Shown here in pieces: positions 25,559 to 34,838 of a stretch of 64,000 nt of DNA; within the stretch, counting starts at the first letter, position 1, and every line of letters starts with the position of its first letter. Source of the DNA: Rothia similimucilaginosa (GTDB lineage: Bacteria > Actinomycetota > Actinomycetes > Actinomycetales > Micrococcaceae); assembly GCF_029850875.1 (NCBI RefSeq), contig NZ_JAOVAM010000004.1, forward strand, positions 1-64,000, written 5' to 3'. Made by a program: the position numbers and the translations under genes. A model generated the notes under the pieces. That model saw only the letters and a program-made list of their open reading frames with translations, was not told the DNA's origin and did no database searches.

Positions 25559-27235
25559 ATGACTACTTCTATTGACCCTACGACCACCTCCGCGTGGTCT
25601 GCTCTGTCCGCTCATCACAAGTCCCTCACTCCGAACCTGCGCGAATGGTTTGCCGCTGACCCGGAACGCGCGCAGAAGCTCAGCTTCACCGCCGACGAAC
25701 TGCACGTCGACCTTTCCAAGAACCTGATTACCTCCGAAACCCTTGAACTGCTGGTCAAGCTCGCTGAAGAGGTCAAGCTGGAGCAGACTCGCGAGGCAAT
25801 GTTCTCCGGCAAGCACATTAACGTCACCGAGGACCGCGCAGTACTGCACACCGCTCTGCGCCGCCCCGAGGGTTACACCCCGGCACTGACCGTTGACGGC
25901 CAGGACGTAGACGCAGACGTACACGCCGTACTGAAGAAGATTTACGCATTCGCTGAGCGCGTGCGCAACGGCCAGTGGACCGGCATCACCGGCAAGCGTA
26001 TCGAGACCGTTGTGAACATCGGTATCGGTGGCTCCGACCTGGGCCCGGTCATGGTGTACGAGGCTCTCAAGCCCTACGCTGATGCAGGCATCACCGCACG
26101 CTTCATCTCCAACATTGACCCGACCGATGTGGCTGAGAAGGTCTCCGACCTAGATCCCGAGACCACCCTGTTCATCGTCGCATCTAAGACCTTCGGCACC
26201 CTCGAAACCCTAACCAACGCGCGCGTGGCACGCGAATGGCTGCTGTCCGCACTGGCTGAGGCTGACGCGCTGGAAGGTAAGGAAGCTTCCGAGGCTGTGG
26301 CTAAGCACTTCGTGGCTGTCTCCACCGCACTGGATAAGGTTGCAGCATTCGGCATTGACCCCGAGAACGCTTTCGGCTTCTGGGACTGGGTTGGCGGCCG
26401 CTACTCCGTAGACTCCGCTATCGGCACCTCCCTGGCTATCGTTTTCGGCCCGAAGGTTTTCACTGACTTCCTCGCGGGCTTCCACGCAATAGATGAGCAC
26501 TTCCGCACCGCTCCCCTGGCTCAGAACGTGCCCGTTCTGATGGGTCTACTGAACATCTGGAATGTGAACTTCCTCGGCGCAGAGACCCACGCGGTTCTGC
26601 CCTACGACCAGTACCTGCACCGCTTCCCCGCCTACCTGCAGCAGCTAACCATGGAGTCCAACGGTAAGTCCGTTCGAGCGGACGGCTCCTTCGTCAACTA
26701 CGCAACCGGTGAAGTGTTCTGGGGCGAGCCCGGCACCAACGGCCAGCACGCTTTCTACCAGCTGATCCACCAGGGTACCCGCCTGATTCCCGCAGACTTC
26801 CTTGCCTTCGCTAACCCGGTCCACCCGACCAAGGACGGCGAGCAGGACGTTCACGAACTGTTCCTGGCTAACTTCTTCGCACAGTCTCAGGCTCTCGCAT
26901 TCGGTAAGACCGAGGAAGAGGTTCGTGCAGAGGGCACCGCAGAGCACGTGGTCAACGCACGTATCTTCAGCGGTAACCGCCCCTCCACCTCCATTATGGC
27001 GCCGCGCCTGACCCCGCGCATTCTGGGCTCCCTGATTGCCCTGTACGAGCACATCACCTTCGTTCAGGGTGTTGTTTGGGGCATTGATTCCTTCGACCAG
27101 TGGGGTGTTGAGCTGGGTAAGAAGCTGGCGCTGGATTTGGTTCCCGCTATTGAAGGTGACCGTGAGGTTCTGGCTCGTCAGGATTCTTCGACCGCTTCTC
27201 TGATTGACTACTACCTGAAGAACCGCACCAAGTAG
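25559..27235 (+). CDS. pgi: glucose-6-phosphate isomerase
   Basis: A 558-residue cytosolic enzyme interconverting glucose-6-phosphate and fructose-6-phosphate. Family signatures are clear: the phosphate loop [23 protein letters not shown], the catalytic Glu region [16 protein letters not shown] and the C-terminal [18 protein letters not shown]. Length is standard. Isolated gene flanked by a divergent nudC and a strong downstream terminator. Confidence 0.97.
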   Translation: MTTSIDPTTTSAWSALSAHHKSLTPNLREWFAADPERAQKLSFTADELHVDLSKNLITSETLELLVKLAEEVKLEQTREAMFSGKHINVTEDRAVLHTALRRPEGYTPALTVDGQDVDADVHAVLKKIYAFAERVRNGQWTGITGKRIETVVNIGIGGSDLGPVMVYEALKPYADAGITARFISNIDPTDVAEKVSDLDPETTLFIVASKTFGTLETLTNARVAREWLLSALAEADALEGKEASEAVAKHFVAVSTALDKVAAFGIDPENAFGFWDWVGGRYSVDSAIGTSLAIVFGPKVFTDFLAGFHAIDEHFRTAPLAQNVPVLMGLLNIWNVNFLGAETHAVLPYDQYLHRFPAYLQQLTMESNGKSVRADGSFVNYATGEVFWGEPGTNGQHAFYQLIHQGTRLIPADFLAFANPVHPTKDGEQDVHELFLANFFAQSQALAFGKTEEEVRAEGTAEHVVNARIFSGNRPSTSIMAPRLTPRILGSLIALYEHITFVQGVVWGIDSFDQWGVELGKKLALDLVPAIEGDREVLARQDSSTASLIDYYLKNRTK

Positions 27236-27311
27236 TAGTGTGAGCCTGCATGTGCCGGTGTTATAGCCTGGCTGTGTTGGCCCAGCGCAAATTAGCTCAG
27301 CACAAATACAC

Positions 27312-27359
27312 AAACCGCCGGATAGGATCCCAGTGAGGGAGGCTATCCGGCGGTTTTGT
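27312..27359 (+). terminator. terminator after pgi
   Basis: Stem AAACCGCCGGATAG/CTATCCGGCGGTTT (14 bp, perfect) with a 17-nt loop, then TTGTTG. May serve the convergent pcp gene too. Confidence 0.85.
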
Positions 27360-27388
27360 TGTACGGGTTCTAGCTCAATGCCGTGCTG

Positions 27389-28093
27389 TTAGTCCACTGC
27401 GGGCAGGGTGTCGGAGGCGACCTCGGCAATAATGCGCACCACGGTGGATTCGGGTAGCTGCGGGATGCCCTGCTCGTCACGGACTACGCCACCGGCGTCA
27501 CGGTGAGCGGTCATACCGATGCCTTCGGTACTCTCTTCGCCGTCGGCGCACGTTGCGGGCACGTGCACGAATCCGGCGGGAATGCTCAAACCCAGTTCAC
27601 GGCTAATGCGCTGCCCCTCGTAGAACACGTGGTTACACACGTATGTTCCGGCTGTGTACGAAATCTCGACCGGCTCTCCCGCCGCACGCAGGCGCTCAAA
27701 ACTGGCGCGCACCGGTAGGGAGGAGAAGTACGCCTCCTGACCTCCCGGGGCGATTGGCTCATCGCAACGTTGGTCGCCGTCGTTATCTTCAATACCGGCA
27801 GAATCCAGATTGATAGCGACCTGTTCGAGGCTGAGCACGTCGCGGCCAACCGCCACGCCCAGGCTGATGAGCGCATCGGGCTGTATCTCCTGCAGGGCGG
27901 TGCGCAGGGCGGTGCTGGAACCGTCGTAGCTGACGGGCAGTTCGCGGATGATGACGTTCAAATCCGGGCGCATCTGAGTCAGCAGACGCTGAGCACCTTC
28001 GGCGAGCACTACGGTGGGGTTCACGGGCACACCGGGGAACGGGCCGAAGAAAGTCAGCAGCAGGGTACGTGCCTGGCTGGGGGTGGTTACCAT
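27389..28093 (-). CDS. pcp: pyroglutamyl-peptidase I (pyrrolidone-carboxylate peptidase)
   Basis: A 234-residue C15 cysteine peptidase that removes N-terminal pyroglutamate. The catalytic triad can be placed: Glu in VLSLEQVAINL, Cys in TYVCNHVFYEG and His in AGFVHVPAT. The N-terminal LLLTFFGPFPGVPVNPT matches the family start. The ATG at 28093 is preferred over a TTG two codons upstream. A LOG gene lies 42 nt upstream on the same strand. Confidence 0.92.
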   Translation of the reverse strand: MVTTPSQARTLLLTFFGPFPGVPVNPTVVLAEGAQRLLTQMRPDLNVIIRELPVSYDGSSTALRTALQEIQPDALISLGVAVGRDVLSLEQVAINLDSAGIEDNDGDQRCDEPIAPGGQEAYFSSLPVRASFERLRAAGEPVEISYTAGTYVCNHVFYEGQRISRELGLSIPAGFVHVPATCADGEESTEGIGMTAHRDAGGVVRDEQGIPQLPESTVVRIIAEVASDTLPAVD

Positions 28094-28135
28094 AGTCAAT
28101 CTCGTTTTCTGCGTTGGTTTTATGCAGTGTTGGTT

Positions 28136-28723
28136 TTATTCAGCGGCGTTCTTGTTGGTGGCGCGGCGCTCCAGGTCCTTGGCGAGCGCCTCCAGTAGCT
28201 CTTCGGGGGTGGTGGCGATGATGAGCTCATCCAGGTAGCGTTCATTGAGCAGGCCGGTGGACGCCATGTAGTGCATGGCGTCGATAAGCTTATCCCAGTA
28301 GCCGTTGACGTTCAGCAGGGCCACCGGCTTGGAGTGAATGTCAAGGAACTGCCAGCTAAAAACTTCAAAGAACTCTTCGAGGGTGCCGGGGCCGCCGGGC
28401 ATGGCAACGAATGCGTCGGCTTTCTCAATCATGGCGATTTTGCGCTGGTGCATGGTGTCCACAATTTCGAGGGTGGTCTGGCCGGGGTACACGCCCTCCA
28501 ATCCGACCAGTTTGTGGGTGACCACGCCGTAGACCACGCCGCCGGCATCCAGGGTTGCGCCCGCAATGGTGCCCATGAGGCCTGTGCGGCCGCCACCGTA
28601 CACCACGCCAATATTGTTCTGGGCGCAGAGAGTGCCGAGCTCCTGGGCGCGGGTGGTGAAGAGCGGGTCGTTGCCGGAGCGTGCACCGCAGTAGACGGCG
28701 AGGTTGTAGTCAGTCTTCTTCAT
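28136..28723 (-). CDS. LOG-family phosphoribohydrolase
   Basis: A 195-residue Rossmann-like protein of the LOG/YvdD family (TIGR00730), which hydrolyses nucleoside 5'-monophosphates such as cytokinin ribotides or AMP to base and ribose-5-phosphate. The signature MPGGPGTLEEFFEV is present, with YGGGRTGLMG upstream and HQRKIAMIEKADAFV. AAGGAGA stands 3 nt before the ATG. Same strand as pcp and probably one mRNA. The natural substrate is unknown. Confidence 0.9.
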   Translation of the reverse strand: MKKTDYNLAVYCGARSGNDPLFTTRAQELGTLCAQNNIGVVYGGGRTGLMGTIAGATLDAGGVVYGVVTHKLVGLEGVYPGQTTLEIVDTMHQRKIAMIEKADAFVAMPGGPGTLEEFFEVFSWQFLDIHSKPVALLNVNGYWDKLIDAMHYMASTGLLNERYLDELIIATTPEELLEALAKDLERRATNKNAAE

Positions 28724-28872
28724 GGTTCTCCTTGGGGTGTATAAGGGTTTCCGGGGTGGAGCGCCTCTATGCGTTCTACCCACGATAGATGTTGCTGTGT
28801 TGAGAGTACCGGATGCACCTGTGTACCTCATGTGTGCCACCCGCCAGTTCAGAGGCACGTTGGGCTCAACGG

Positions 28873-29388
28873 TTAAGGTAGCGGGGTGCGCGCCAGTAGC
28901 GGGAAAATCTGCTCTGTATTCAGCGGTGCCTGCGCATCAGAATCGGAGGGGCTGCTCATGGCAGGGTTGACCCAGCGCAGCTCGGCGATTTCAGCCTGCG
29001 GCACCAGCGTAGCCAGCTGTTCGTGCTGCTCGTCGGTGGGTGAGTATTCGTAGGTTTCGGCGCGTACCGTAAAGCCGACCTCATTCAATGCCGCCGCCTT
29101 CAGAATGCCCAGGTAGTGCATCCAGATGGGGTCGGGGGTGAGTCCGATTTCTTCGCTTACTTCACGGCAGGCGGTCTGTAGCGGGGTCTCCCCCGGTTCA
29201 GGTTTGCCGCCGGGCATCATAAACCCGTCACTACCCTGCTTGCGCACGGTCAGAACAAGCCCGTCCTTAGTGCGGATGGCTACAGCGCACACGTTCACAA
29301 TACGATGTGCATTATCGATAGCGCCATGTGTAGCGGCGGGCTGCCCGGTGTGTGACGCGCCGGCAGGGGTATAGGGGTTGTTCTGCAT
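28873..29388 (-). CDS. NUDIX hydrolase
   Basis: A 171-residue NUDIX hydrolase. The box GKPEPGETPLQTACREVSEE follows the GX5EX7REUXEEXGU rule. An N-terminal Pro/Ala/His-rich stretch of 25 residues precedes the fold. Substrate not predictable (nucleotide pool cleaning or a nucleotide sugar). The ATG at 29388 lies 7 nt after TAGGGT, consistent with a leaderless mRNA. Confidence 0.88.
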   Translation of the reverse strand: MQNNPYTPAGASHTGQPAATHGAIDNAHRIVNVCAVAIRTKDGLVLTVRKQGSDGFMMPGGKPEPGETPLQTACREVSEEIGLTPDPIWMHYLGILKAAALNEVGFTVRAETYEYSPTDEQHEQLATLVPQAEIAELRWVNPAMSSPSDSDAQAPLNTEQIFPLLARTPLP

Positions 29389-29395
29389 GCTTTCC

Positions 29396-29401
29396 ACCCT
29401 A
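29396..29401 (-). promoter_or_regulatory. -10 box, leaderless start of NUDIX gene
   Basis: TAGGGT on the minus strand ends 7 nt before the ATG at 29388. Confidence 0.45.
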
Positions 29402-29481
29402 GCATCTGGACGCTTCAAATTCTTGACTCAGCCCACGGATAAAGACGTTCATCTCCTCGATGGGGAACTCTCTGCATCAGC

Positions 29482-29522
29482 AGAGCCGCCGGCTCCCCTC
29501 TTATGGGGGAACCGGCGGCTCT
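29482..29522. terminator. hairpin after the amino acid permease
   Basis: AGAGCCGCCGGCTCCCC pairs with GGGGGAACCGGCGGCTCT around a short loop. Long and GC-rich but with no T-run on either side. Confidence 0.6.
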
Positions 29523-29564
29523 TCACGTATCAGCTATTGCAGCCAATAGTTCTGCATGTTCGCA

Positions 29565-31058
29565 TTACTTCGAAACCTTAACATCAATGCCGCTCACGTC
29601 AATCTGCTCCAGCGGAATGATGCGGTCACGAGTGACCACGCGGTGCACCAGCCAGACCGCAATAATCACGGGCAGACCAATGTAGGAGCTGAGCACGCCA
29701 GCCCAGTCACCGCTCAAGAACGCCTCATAGTTCTGGCCACCAATAACGACCAGGCACATGAGGAAGGCTATAATCGGGCCCACGGGGAAGAACGGCGCCA
29801 CATAGGGCAGATCCTTCAAACTGTTGCCCTGCTTCAGGTATGCGCGGCGGAAACGGTAGTGAGCCACGGCGATACCCACCCAGGTAATGAAGCCAGCCAG
29901 ACCGGACACGTTCACCAGCCACAGGTACGCACCATCCGGCGAGAGAAGTGCGGCGATAAAGCCGACCGCACCGATTGCGGCGGTGGCCAGTAGCGCATTC
30001 ATGGGCACGCCACCGGAGTTGATGTGGGTGAACATCTTCGGTGCCTTACCCTCCTGGGCGAGCGCGAAGAGCATACGTGCCGAAACGTATAGGCCCGAGT
30101 TACCTGCAGAGAGCACTGCGGAGAGGATCACGGCATTCATGATGGCTGCCGCAAAAGCAATACCCGCACGTTCGAAAATGAGGGTGAACGGGGAGATGTT
30201 GATGTTGCCGTCCGCTGCAGTGAGCAGGTTCGGGTCGGTGTAAGGAATTAGGAAGCCAATGACGACCATCGCACCGATATAGAAGAGCATGATGCGCCAG
30301 AACACGCTGGTCAGTGCGCGGGGCACGTCGCGGCGGGGGTTCTCAGATTCGCCGGCTGCCACACCAATCATTTCGGTGCCTTGGAAGGAGAAACCAGCCA
30401 CCATGAAGATGGCGAGTACGGCGGGTGCGCCGCCGACGAAGGGTGCCTCACCAACAGTCCAGTTGGAGACGCCCGGGGAGCTACCGCCCAGGATGCCGAA
30501 GATCATGGCGATACCTGCGATGAGGAAGACGACCACGGTGACGACCTTGATGGTGGCGAGCCAGAATTCACTCTCACCGTAGGAGCGTGCCGAGAGGGCG
30601 TTGATGCCGGTCAGCAGCACGAGGAATCCTGCCGCCCATACCCAGGATGGGACGTTCGGGAACCAGTACCTCATCACCTCGCCGACGGCTACGAGTTCGG
30701 CAGCGACGGTAATCGCCCAGTTGAACCAGTAGTTCCAGCCCATGGCGAAGCCGAAGGACGGAGACACGTAGCGTGCCGCGTAAGTCTGGAATGCGCCGGG
30801 GACGGGCAGGTGAGCAGCCATCTCGCCGAGGGACTGCATGAGGAAGAGCACCATGATGCCGATGAGGGCGTAGGCGAGGATTGCGCCGCCGGGGCCTGCG
30901 GTAGAGATGGTCTTACCGGAGGCAACGAAGAGGCCGGTGCCGATTGCGCCGCCGATTGCGATCATCTGCATGTGGCGGGCGGAGAGGCCTCGCTTCAGTT
31001 CACCCTCTGCGGAGGTGGCTTCCGATGCAACGCCGGAAGTCTCTGTAGGCTGTGCCAT
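29565..31058 (-). CDS. APC-superfamily amino acid permease
   Basis: A 497-residue transporter with twelve predicted helices of the amino acid transporter (AAT) family, near LysP, AroP and GabP. The first helix carries the ligand-site motif IAIGGAIGTGLFV, preceded by RGLSARHMQMIA; the conserved SFQGTEMIGVAAGESENP segment lies in helix 6. Proton-coupled uptake of an amino acid is expected; the TEMIGVAAGE segment resembles lysine and other basic-amino-acid permeases but does not settle the substrate. RBS AAAGAAGA precedes the ATG. Single gene. Confidence 0.9.
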   Translation of the reverse strand: MAQPTETSGVASEATSAEGELKRGLSARHMQMIAIGGAIGTGLFVASGKTISTAGPGGAILAYALIGIMVLFLMQSLGEMAAHLPVPGAFQTYAARYVSPSFGFAMGWNYWFNWAITVAAELVAVGEVMRYWFPNVPSWVWAAGFLVLLTGINALSARSYGESEFWLATIKVVTVVVFLIAGIAMIFGILGGSSPGVSNWTVGEAPFVGGAPAVLAIFMVAGFSFQGTEMIGVAAGESENPRRDVPRALTSVFWRIMLFYIGAMVVIGFLIPYTDPNLLTAADGNINISPFTLIFERAGIAFAAAIMNAVILSAVLSAGNSGLYVSARMLFALAQEGKAPKMFTHINSGGVPMNALLATAAIGAVGFIAALLSPDGAYLWLVNVSGLAGFITWVGIAVAHYRFRRAYLKQGNSLKDLPYVAPFFPVGPIIAFLMCLVVIGGQNYEAFLSGDWAGVLSSYIGLPVIIAVWLVHRVVTRDRIIPLEQIDVSGIDVKVSK

Positions 31059-31371
31059 GTCAGGTCTTCTTTCTGAGGCTCTTGCTTCGTGCGTTTGCTA
31101 GCGGTCTAGTCTGGTGTCCAGTCTAGTCTTGCTGCGGGTGGTGTCGCCGAAGGTTTAGTCTGCTGTCAAGAAATTCTTCAATCATTAGGGTTTCTTACGT
31201 ATCATAAGTTTTTCTAATCTGAGGGTCAATCCTACTCGCTTTTCAGGTTCTTTTCCACCCCAAAACCACAAAAACACAGAAAAACCCTCCCGCACCATCT
31301 CATCACAAGCGGTACAGGAGGGTTCAAAACCTGTTTACTAGGTTCCCCTGGCTTATCTACTTCGCCAGGCT
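31059..31371. other. 313-nt gap between permease and osmC
   Basis: Contains the osmC terminator (31281-31325) and, on the minus strand, the probable promoter region of the permease, with several A/T-rich hexamers around 31170-31220. No gene. Confidence 0.4.
31281..31325 (-). terminator. terminator after osmC
   Basis: On the minus strand GAACCCTCCTGTACC pairs with GGTGCGGGAGGGTT (imperfect), followed by TTTTTCTGTGTTTTT. Confidence 0.8.
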
Positions 31372-31869
31372 TTAGTCAGCCAGGTTGTGGAACGAAACGT
31401 TCGTGGGGTGTTCCACGGTACGAGAAACGGTGCAGTCCTTCTGCTCGCTGAGCTGAATCAGACGGTTCACCATCTTCTGCGCCTTAGCACCCTGCTCATC
31501 CTCAGGGAAGCGCACGTCAAAGTCCACCTCAACGTCGTCGAGGCGCACCGCGCCATCTTCGGTCTGCTTCAGTGCTGAGGCGAGCACTTCGAACACCTCG
31601 AGGGTGGAGCGGCGGGAGGTGCCCGCGTCCACATCCACGGAGGAGCATCCGGCAATAGCGGCGAGTAGTAGCTCGACGGGGGTTAGCAGGCCCTCACCCA
31701 CACCGAAGTCGAGTGTTGCGCCGTTGGCACCGTAGGCACGGTAGCGCAGGCGGTCGATGCGCTCAATCTTGGTCTGGCGGTAGTTGTCGAGTTTTCGGCG
31801 TTCCTGCTGGCGTTCATAGACTTTCTTCTGTTCTTCTGCAGTCTGCCCGGTGTTGTTCTGCTCAGCCAT
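31372..31869 (-). CDS. OsmC-family peroxiredoxin-like protein
   Basis: A 165-residue OsmC/Ohr-type protein that reduces organic peroxides with a Cys pair. After a Gln/Glu/Lys-rich N-terminal helix comes the fold: LTPVELLLAAIAGCSSVDV holds the first reactive Cys (with the usual PxELLLAAxxxC motif) and EQKDCTVSRTV the second. Charge of the N-terminal extension is unusual for OmsC-type proteins of about 140 residues. AAAGGAA precedes the ATG. Alone on its strand. Confidence 0.9.
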   Translation of the reverse strand: MAEQNNTGQTAEEQKKVYERQQERRKLDNYRQTKIERIDRLRYRAYGANGATLDFGVGEGLLTPVELLLAAIAGCSSVDVDAGTSRRSTLEVFEVLASALKQTEDGAVRLDDVEVDFDVRFPEDEQGAKAQKMVNRLIQLSEQKDCTVSRTVEHPTNVSFHNLAD

Positions 31870-32091
31870 TGAGATTCCTTTCGGGTTGCTTGTGCGGTCG
31901 CCAGGTTATTCAGCGCCGCGCTGTTTAGTGTCATTCACTATAAGCGTGTTTCTCGTATTTTATTCCCGGTCTCTTTTTCTCGACGGCCATCTAAGCGCTC
32001 CTATACACTGGAAAACCGCGGTGGGGCTTCGAAGCCGCTCGCGCACACAGCAAATTTTTTGAAAAGCACAACGCACACAAGGAACTCTTTG

Positions 32092-32886
32092 ATGGCACAG
32101 ACCCCCGGCACTGAGCGTACGAGTACACATAATAATATCCGTCTGGCTATGGCGGATTCTTCCGTGGTGATGCTCGGTATCGCGGTGCTGGGTTTGGGTT
32201 TGGGTGTTATTTTGAGTGCGCACCATATGCCTTTTTGGGCGGCACCACTGATTTCTTCACTGGTGTTTGCCGGCTCGGTGGAGTTTTTGATGGTGGGCAT
32301 GATTTCTGGTGGTGCCTCTATCACGTCGATTGCGTTGACAGTATTCCTCGTGAATGCCCGCCATCTAGTGTACGGTCTTTCCTATCCTCTACACAGGATC
32401 AAGGGTTTCTGGGCTAAGCTTTTCGCCATTCACACTCTCTGTGATGAGGCGTTTGCTCTCAACTCCGGCCCTGACCGCAATGACCGTTCCGGTGCACGCA
32501 TCCTGTGGGTAAACACTCTGATTTACGTCTCATGGATTCTGAGCGTAATCCTCGGGTATGTGCTCGGTGCAAGCTTCTTGAGCGTTTTAAAGGGCGTTGA
32601 TTTTGTGATGGTAGCACTCTTCACGGTGCTTGCCATGGACGGTTACCGTGCTAACCCGGATCGTGTGGCAGCATTATTTATGGCAATTTCTGCCACGGTA
32701 GCCCTAGTTTTTGCGCCGTCCTCTTTCCTGGTGATGGCGTTGGGTTCGTATGTGGTGCTACTGTTGGTGCGCTTCCCGGTAGCGAAGCGCCGCGGCACCC
32801 TGCCGCATCGTACTGTTTATGCAGAAACAACTGAGAGTAGCGACACCACCACTACCGCTGATGCGCCCGCTTCCACACAACAGTAA
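32092..32886 (+). CDS. azlC: AzlC-family branched-chain amino acid exporter subunit (copy 1)
   Basis: A 264-residue membrane protein, large subunit of the AzlCD/BrnFE exporter that expels branched-chain amino acids or methionine. Family segments: PFWAAPLISSLVFAGSVEFLMVGM, the NARHLVYGLS motif, DEAFALNSGPDR and GASFLSVLKGVDFVMVALF. About seven helices. The ATG at 32092 follows AAGGAA. No AzlD gene follows directly; a second, similar AzlC is encoded 0.8 kb downstream, with an AzlD between. Confidence 0.9.
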   Translation: MAQTPGTERTSTHNNIRLAMADSSVVMLGIAVLGLGLGVILSAHHMPFWAAPLISSLVFAGSVEFLMVGMISGGASITSIALTVFLVNARHLVYGLSYPLHRIKGFWAKLFAIHTLCDEAFALNSGPDRNDRSGARILWVNTLIYVSWILSVILGYVLGASFLSVLKGVDFVMVALFTVLAMDGYRANPDRVAALFMAISATVALVFAPSSFLVMALGSYVVLLLVRFPVAKRRGTLPHRTVYAETTESSDTTTTADAPASTQQ

Positions 32887-33018
32887 GAACATTACATATG
32901 TGTTCAAAACCCGCTAGGATAGATGAAGAGCACCGCTCTCCCCTCTTTCTATTTCTAGGATTCAAAAGACGCCTTCACATGCGAACCTGCACGGAGGCCC
33001 CCAGAAGTTGAGGTACCC

Positions 33019-33084
33019 ATGACTCAGATGAAAGACACCGCTAAGGAAACTAGCGACGCAGAACGCTGTGCCGCCCCGGAGTAA
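33019..33084 (+). CDS. possible 21-residue leader peptide
   Basis: Frame MTQMKDTAKETSDAERCAAPE with a weak GAGG ribosome site. Its stop codon lies in the loop of the 33068-33104 hairpin, an arrangement that would suit attenuation, but it is not enriched in branched-chain residues. Chance ORF is possible. Confidence 0.25.
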   Translation: MTQMKDTAKETSDAERCAAPE

Positions 33085-33104
33085 CACCGCACCGGGAGCG
33101 GCAC
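33068..33104 (+). repeat. GC-rich hairpin in the azl gap
   Basis: GTGCCGCCCCGG pairs with CCGGGAGCGGCAC (one bulge). No T-run follows. A second perfect hairpin CAGAGA/TCTCTG lies at 33119-33135. Confidence 0.55.
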
Positions 33105-33330
33105 CACCCGAGGTCATACAGAGATGTAGTCTCTGCCCGGAAGGAATACCCCTCCACCTCACTATTCGCGGCTTTCATCAACTCACGTACCTACCGCACT
33201 ACTGAGCGCCTTCTCTATGAGTAGGCTCTCCCTGCCCTTTTTTCACGGCTTCACCCACACGCTTCGTTCAGGGTTCTTTCACTCTTTCATGGGTCTTTGG
33301 GGGGAGGTAGTGCAGAAAGAGATAAACCTT

Positions 33331-33666
33331 ATGAACAGTGAAGTAACCACCGGATATATTCTTGCTGCGGTGTTCATTGCTGCTGGAATTACTTTTCTGT
33401 TGCGCCTGCTCCCCTTCGGTCTGAAAAAGGCTCTGGCTGGCTCCGAACTACTGGATGCGCTCAGCCACTGGATTCCGCTCGGCGCGGTCGCACTACTTGC
33501 CATCTATGCGGTGGCGAAGATTAATTACTCCTCGTTCGCTACGGCAGCGCCGTACCTTGCGGGCCTGGTGGTGACCGTGGGGGTGCACCTGTGGCGTAAG
33601 AATATGGTGCTGAGCATGGTGGCGGGTACCGTCACCTGCGTTGTGTTGGCTAACTGGGTTTTCTAG
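33331..33666 (+). CDS. azlD: AzlD-family exporter subunit
   Basis: A 111-residue protein with four hydrophobic helices, the small subunit of AzlCD-type exporters. ITFLLRLLPFGL near residue 20 matches the family's RxxPF motif; SHWIPLGAVALLAIYAV follows. AAAGAGA stands 8 nt before the ATG. It is 9 nt upstream of azlC copy 2, so these two form the obvious pair. The order azlD-azlC is the reverse of the usual azlC-azlD. Confidence 0.88.
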   Translation: MNSEVTTGYILAAVFIAAGITFLLRLLPFGLKKALAGSELLDALSHWIPLGAVALLAIYAVAKINYSSFATAAPYLAGLVVTVGVHLWRKNMVLSMVAGTVTCVVLANWVF

Positions 33667-33675
33667 GGGGTCATG

Positions 33676-34590
33676 ATGAACATCTCTAAGAATTCTGCTT
33701 CTTCTCAGCCCTCACCTCAGCAGGCAACCCAGCAACAGGTTGAGCAGGTTATTGCCTCCGCTCTTCCGCTAACCGGTATGCTTCCCGTGGTGGAGGCGCC
33801 TACCTCCCCCGATGCGCAAGGCTCTCAGCAGCCGCGAGAGAGTGGCTTCACAGAGGCGGTGCGCATCGCCGGTGTGATTATGCTGGGTTTGTTCTTTGTC
33901 GGTATTGGTTTGGGTGTGCTTGTCCACAGCTACCATCTACCGTTCTGGGTGGCGCCTCTGCTACCTACCGTTGTTTTTGCTGGCTCGGTAGAGTTCGTGC
34001 TGATTGATATGGTGTCGAATCATGCCTCACTGTTCTCTATCGCCGTGATGACTCTGCTCATTAATTCACGTCACCTCATGTATGGTCTCTCGTATCCGAT
34101 TGAGCGGGTGCGTGGTGGGTTGGCGAAGTTCTACACCGTGTACACGCTCATCGATGAGGCGTACGCGCTGAACACCGGCCCGGACCGCCATAAGCTGCGT
34201 GGTTCCCGTATCCTATGGATTCATGCGGGCCTACATCTGAGTGTTCTGGCGAGCGCAACGCTCGGCTATATGCTGGGTGCAAGCTTCTTGAGTGAGCTCA
34301 AGGGCGTGGATTTTGTGATGACGGCGCTCTTTGCGGTGCTCGCCATCGATGCTTACCAGGCGTCAAAGGATCATTTGATTGGTGTGATGGCTGCTGCGTC
34401 TGCGGCGGTTGGTTTGCTGGTGGCACCACAGTCGATGCTACTGATTTCGATGGTGGTGTACATTCTGTTGCTGGTGTCGCGTTTTGTTGTGGCTAAGCAC
34501 CGCAGCACCCTGCCGGAGCATATGCTGGTCGCCGATGAGGAACCTGCCGAAGCCGGCGTTCCCGGTCATCCCGGCGCCCCCACACACTAA
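33676..34590 (+). CDS. azlC: AzlC-family exporter subunit (copy 2)
   Basis: A 304-residue AzlC protein with an extra Gln/Ser/Pro-rich cytosolic N-terminus (about 55 residues) not found in copy 1. It shares with copy 1 PFWVAPLLPTVVFAGSVEFVL, NSRHLMYGLSYPIERV, YALNTGPDRHKLRGSRILWI and GASFLSELKGVDFVMTALF. AGGGGG lies 5 nt before the ATG at 33676. Copies 1 and 2 clearly arose by duplication. Confidence 0.9.
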   Translation: MNISKNSASSQPSPQQATQQQVEQVIASALPLTGMLPVVEAPTSPDAQGSQQPRESGFTEAVRIAGVIMLGLFFVGIGLGVLVHSYHLPFWVAPLLPTVVFAGSVEFVLIDMVSNHASLFSIAVMTLLINSRHLMYGLSYPIERVRGGLAKFYTVYTLIDEAYALNTGPDRHKLRGSRILWIHAGLHLSVLASATLGYMLGASFLSELKGVDFVMTALFAVLAIDAYQASKDHLIGVMAAASAAVGLLVAPQSMLLISMVVYILLLVSRFVVAKHRSTLPEHMLVADEEPAEAGVPGHPGAPTH

Positions 34591-34623
34591 GTCTGGGTCG
34601 CGCACTAAGTCTGGATATAGTAA

Positions 34624-34663
34624 AGCGCCCCGCCGACCCGGTACTTCGGGTGGGCGGGGCGCT
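34624..34663. terminator. hairpin after azlC copy 2
   Basis: AGCGCCCCGCC pairs with GGCGGGGCGCT around a smaller inner stem ACCCGGTACTTCGGGT. No T-run downstream on the plus strand; on the minus strand TTTACTATA follows. Confidence 0.65.
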
Positions 34664-34838
34664 ACGCTGTCGCCAGCCGCATGTGTGGATGAACCCCATC
34701 GTGATGCGCTGTAGACGTTCAGTATCTGCTGTGCTGTTACCGCCGAGCTGGTTCCTCGGGCGGAAGTACTGTGCGGGAGTCAACGCTTATTGCTTTGGCT
34801 CCCGCCGGATATTGGTTCGATAGCGACCAAATCTACGA

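Larger units (their letters stand above)
32887..33330 (+). other. 444-nt structured gap between azlC copy 1 and azlD
   Basis: Contains a 21-codon open frame (33019-33084, preceded by TTGAGG) and two hairpins (33068-33104 and 33119-33135). No promoter is certain. It may be a leader, an attenuator, or a remnant of a lost gene. Confidence 0.45.
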
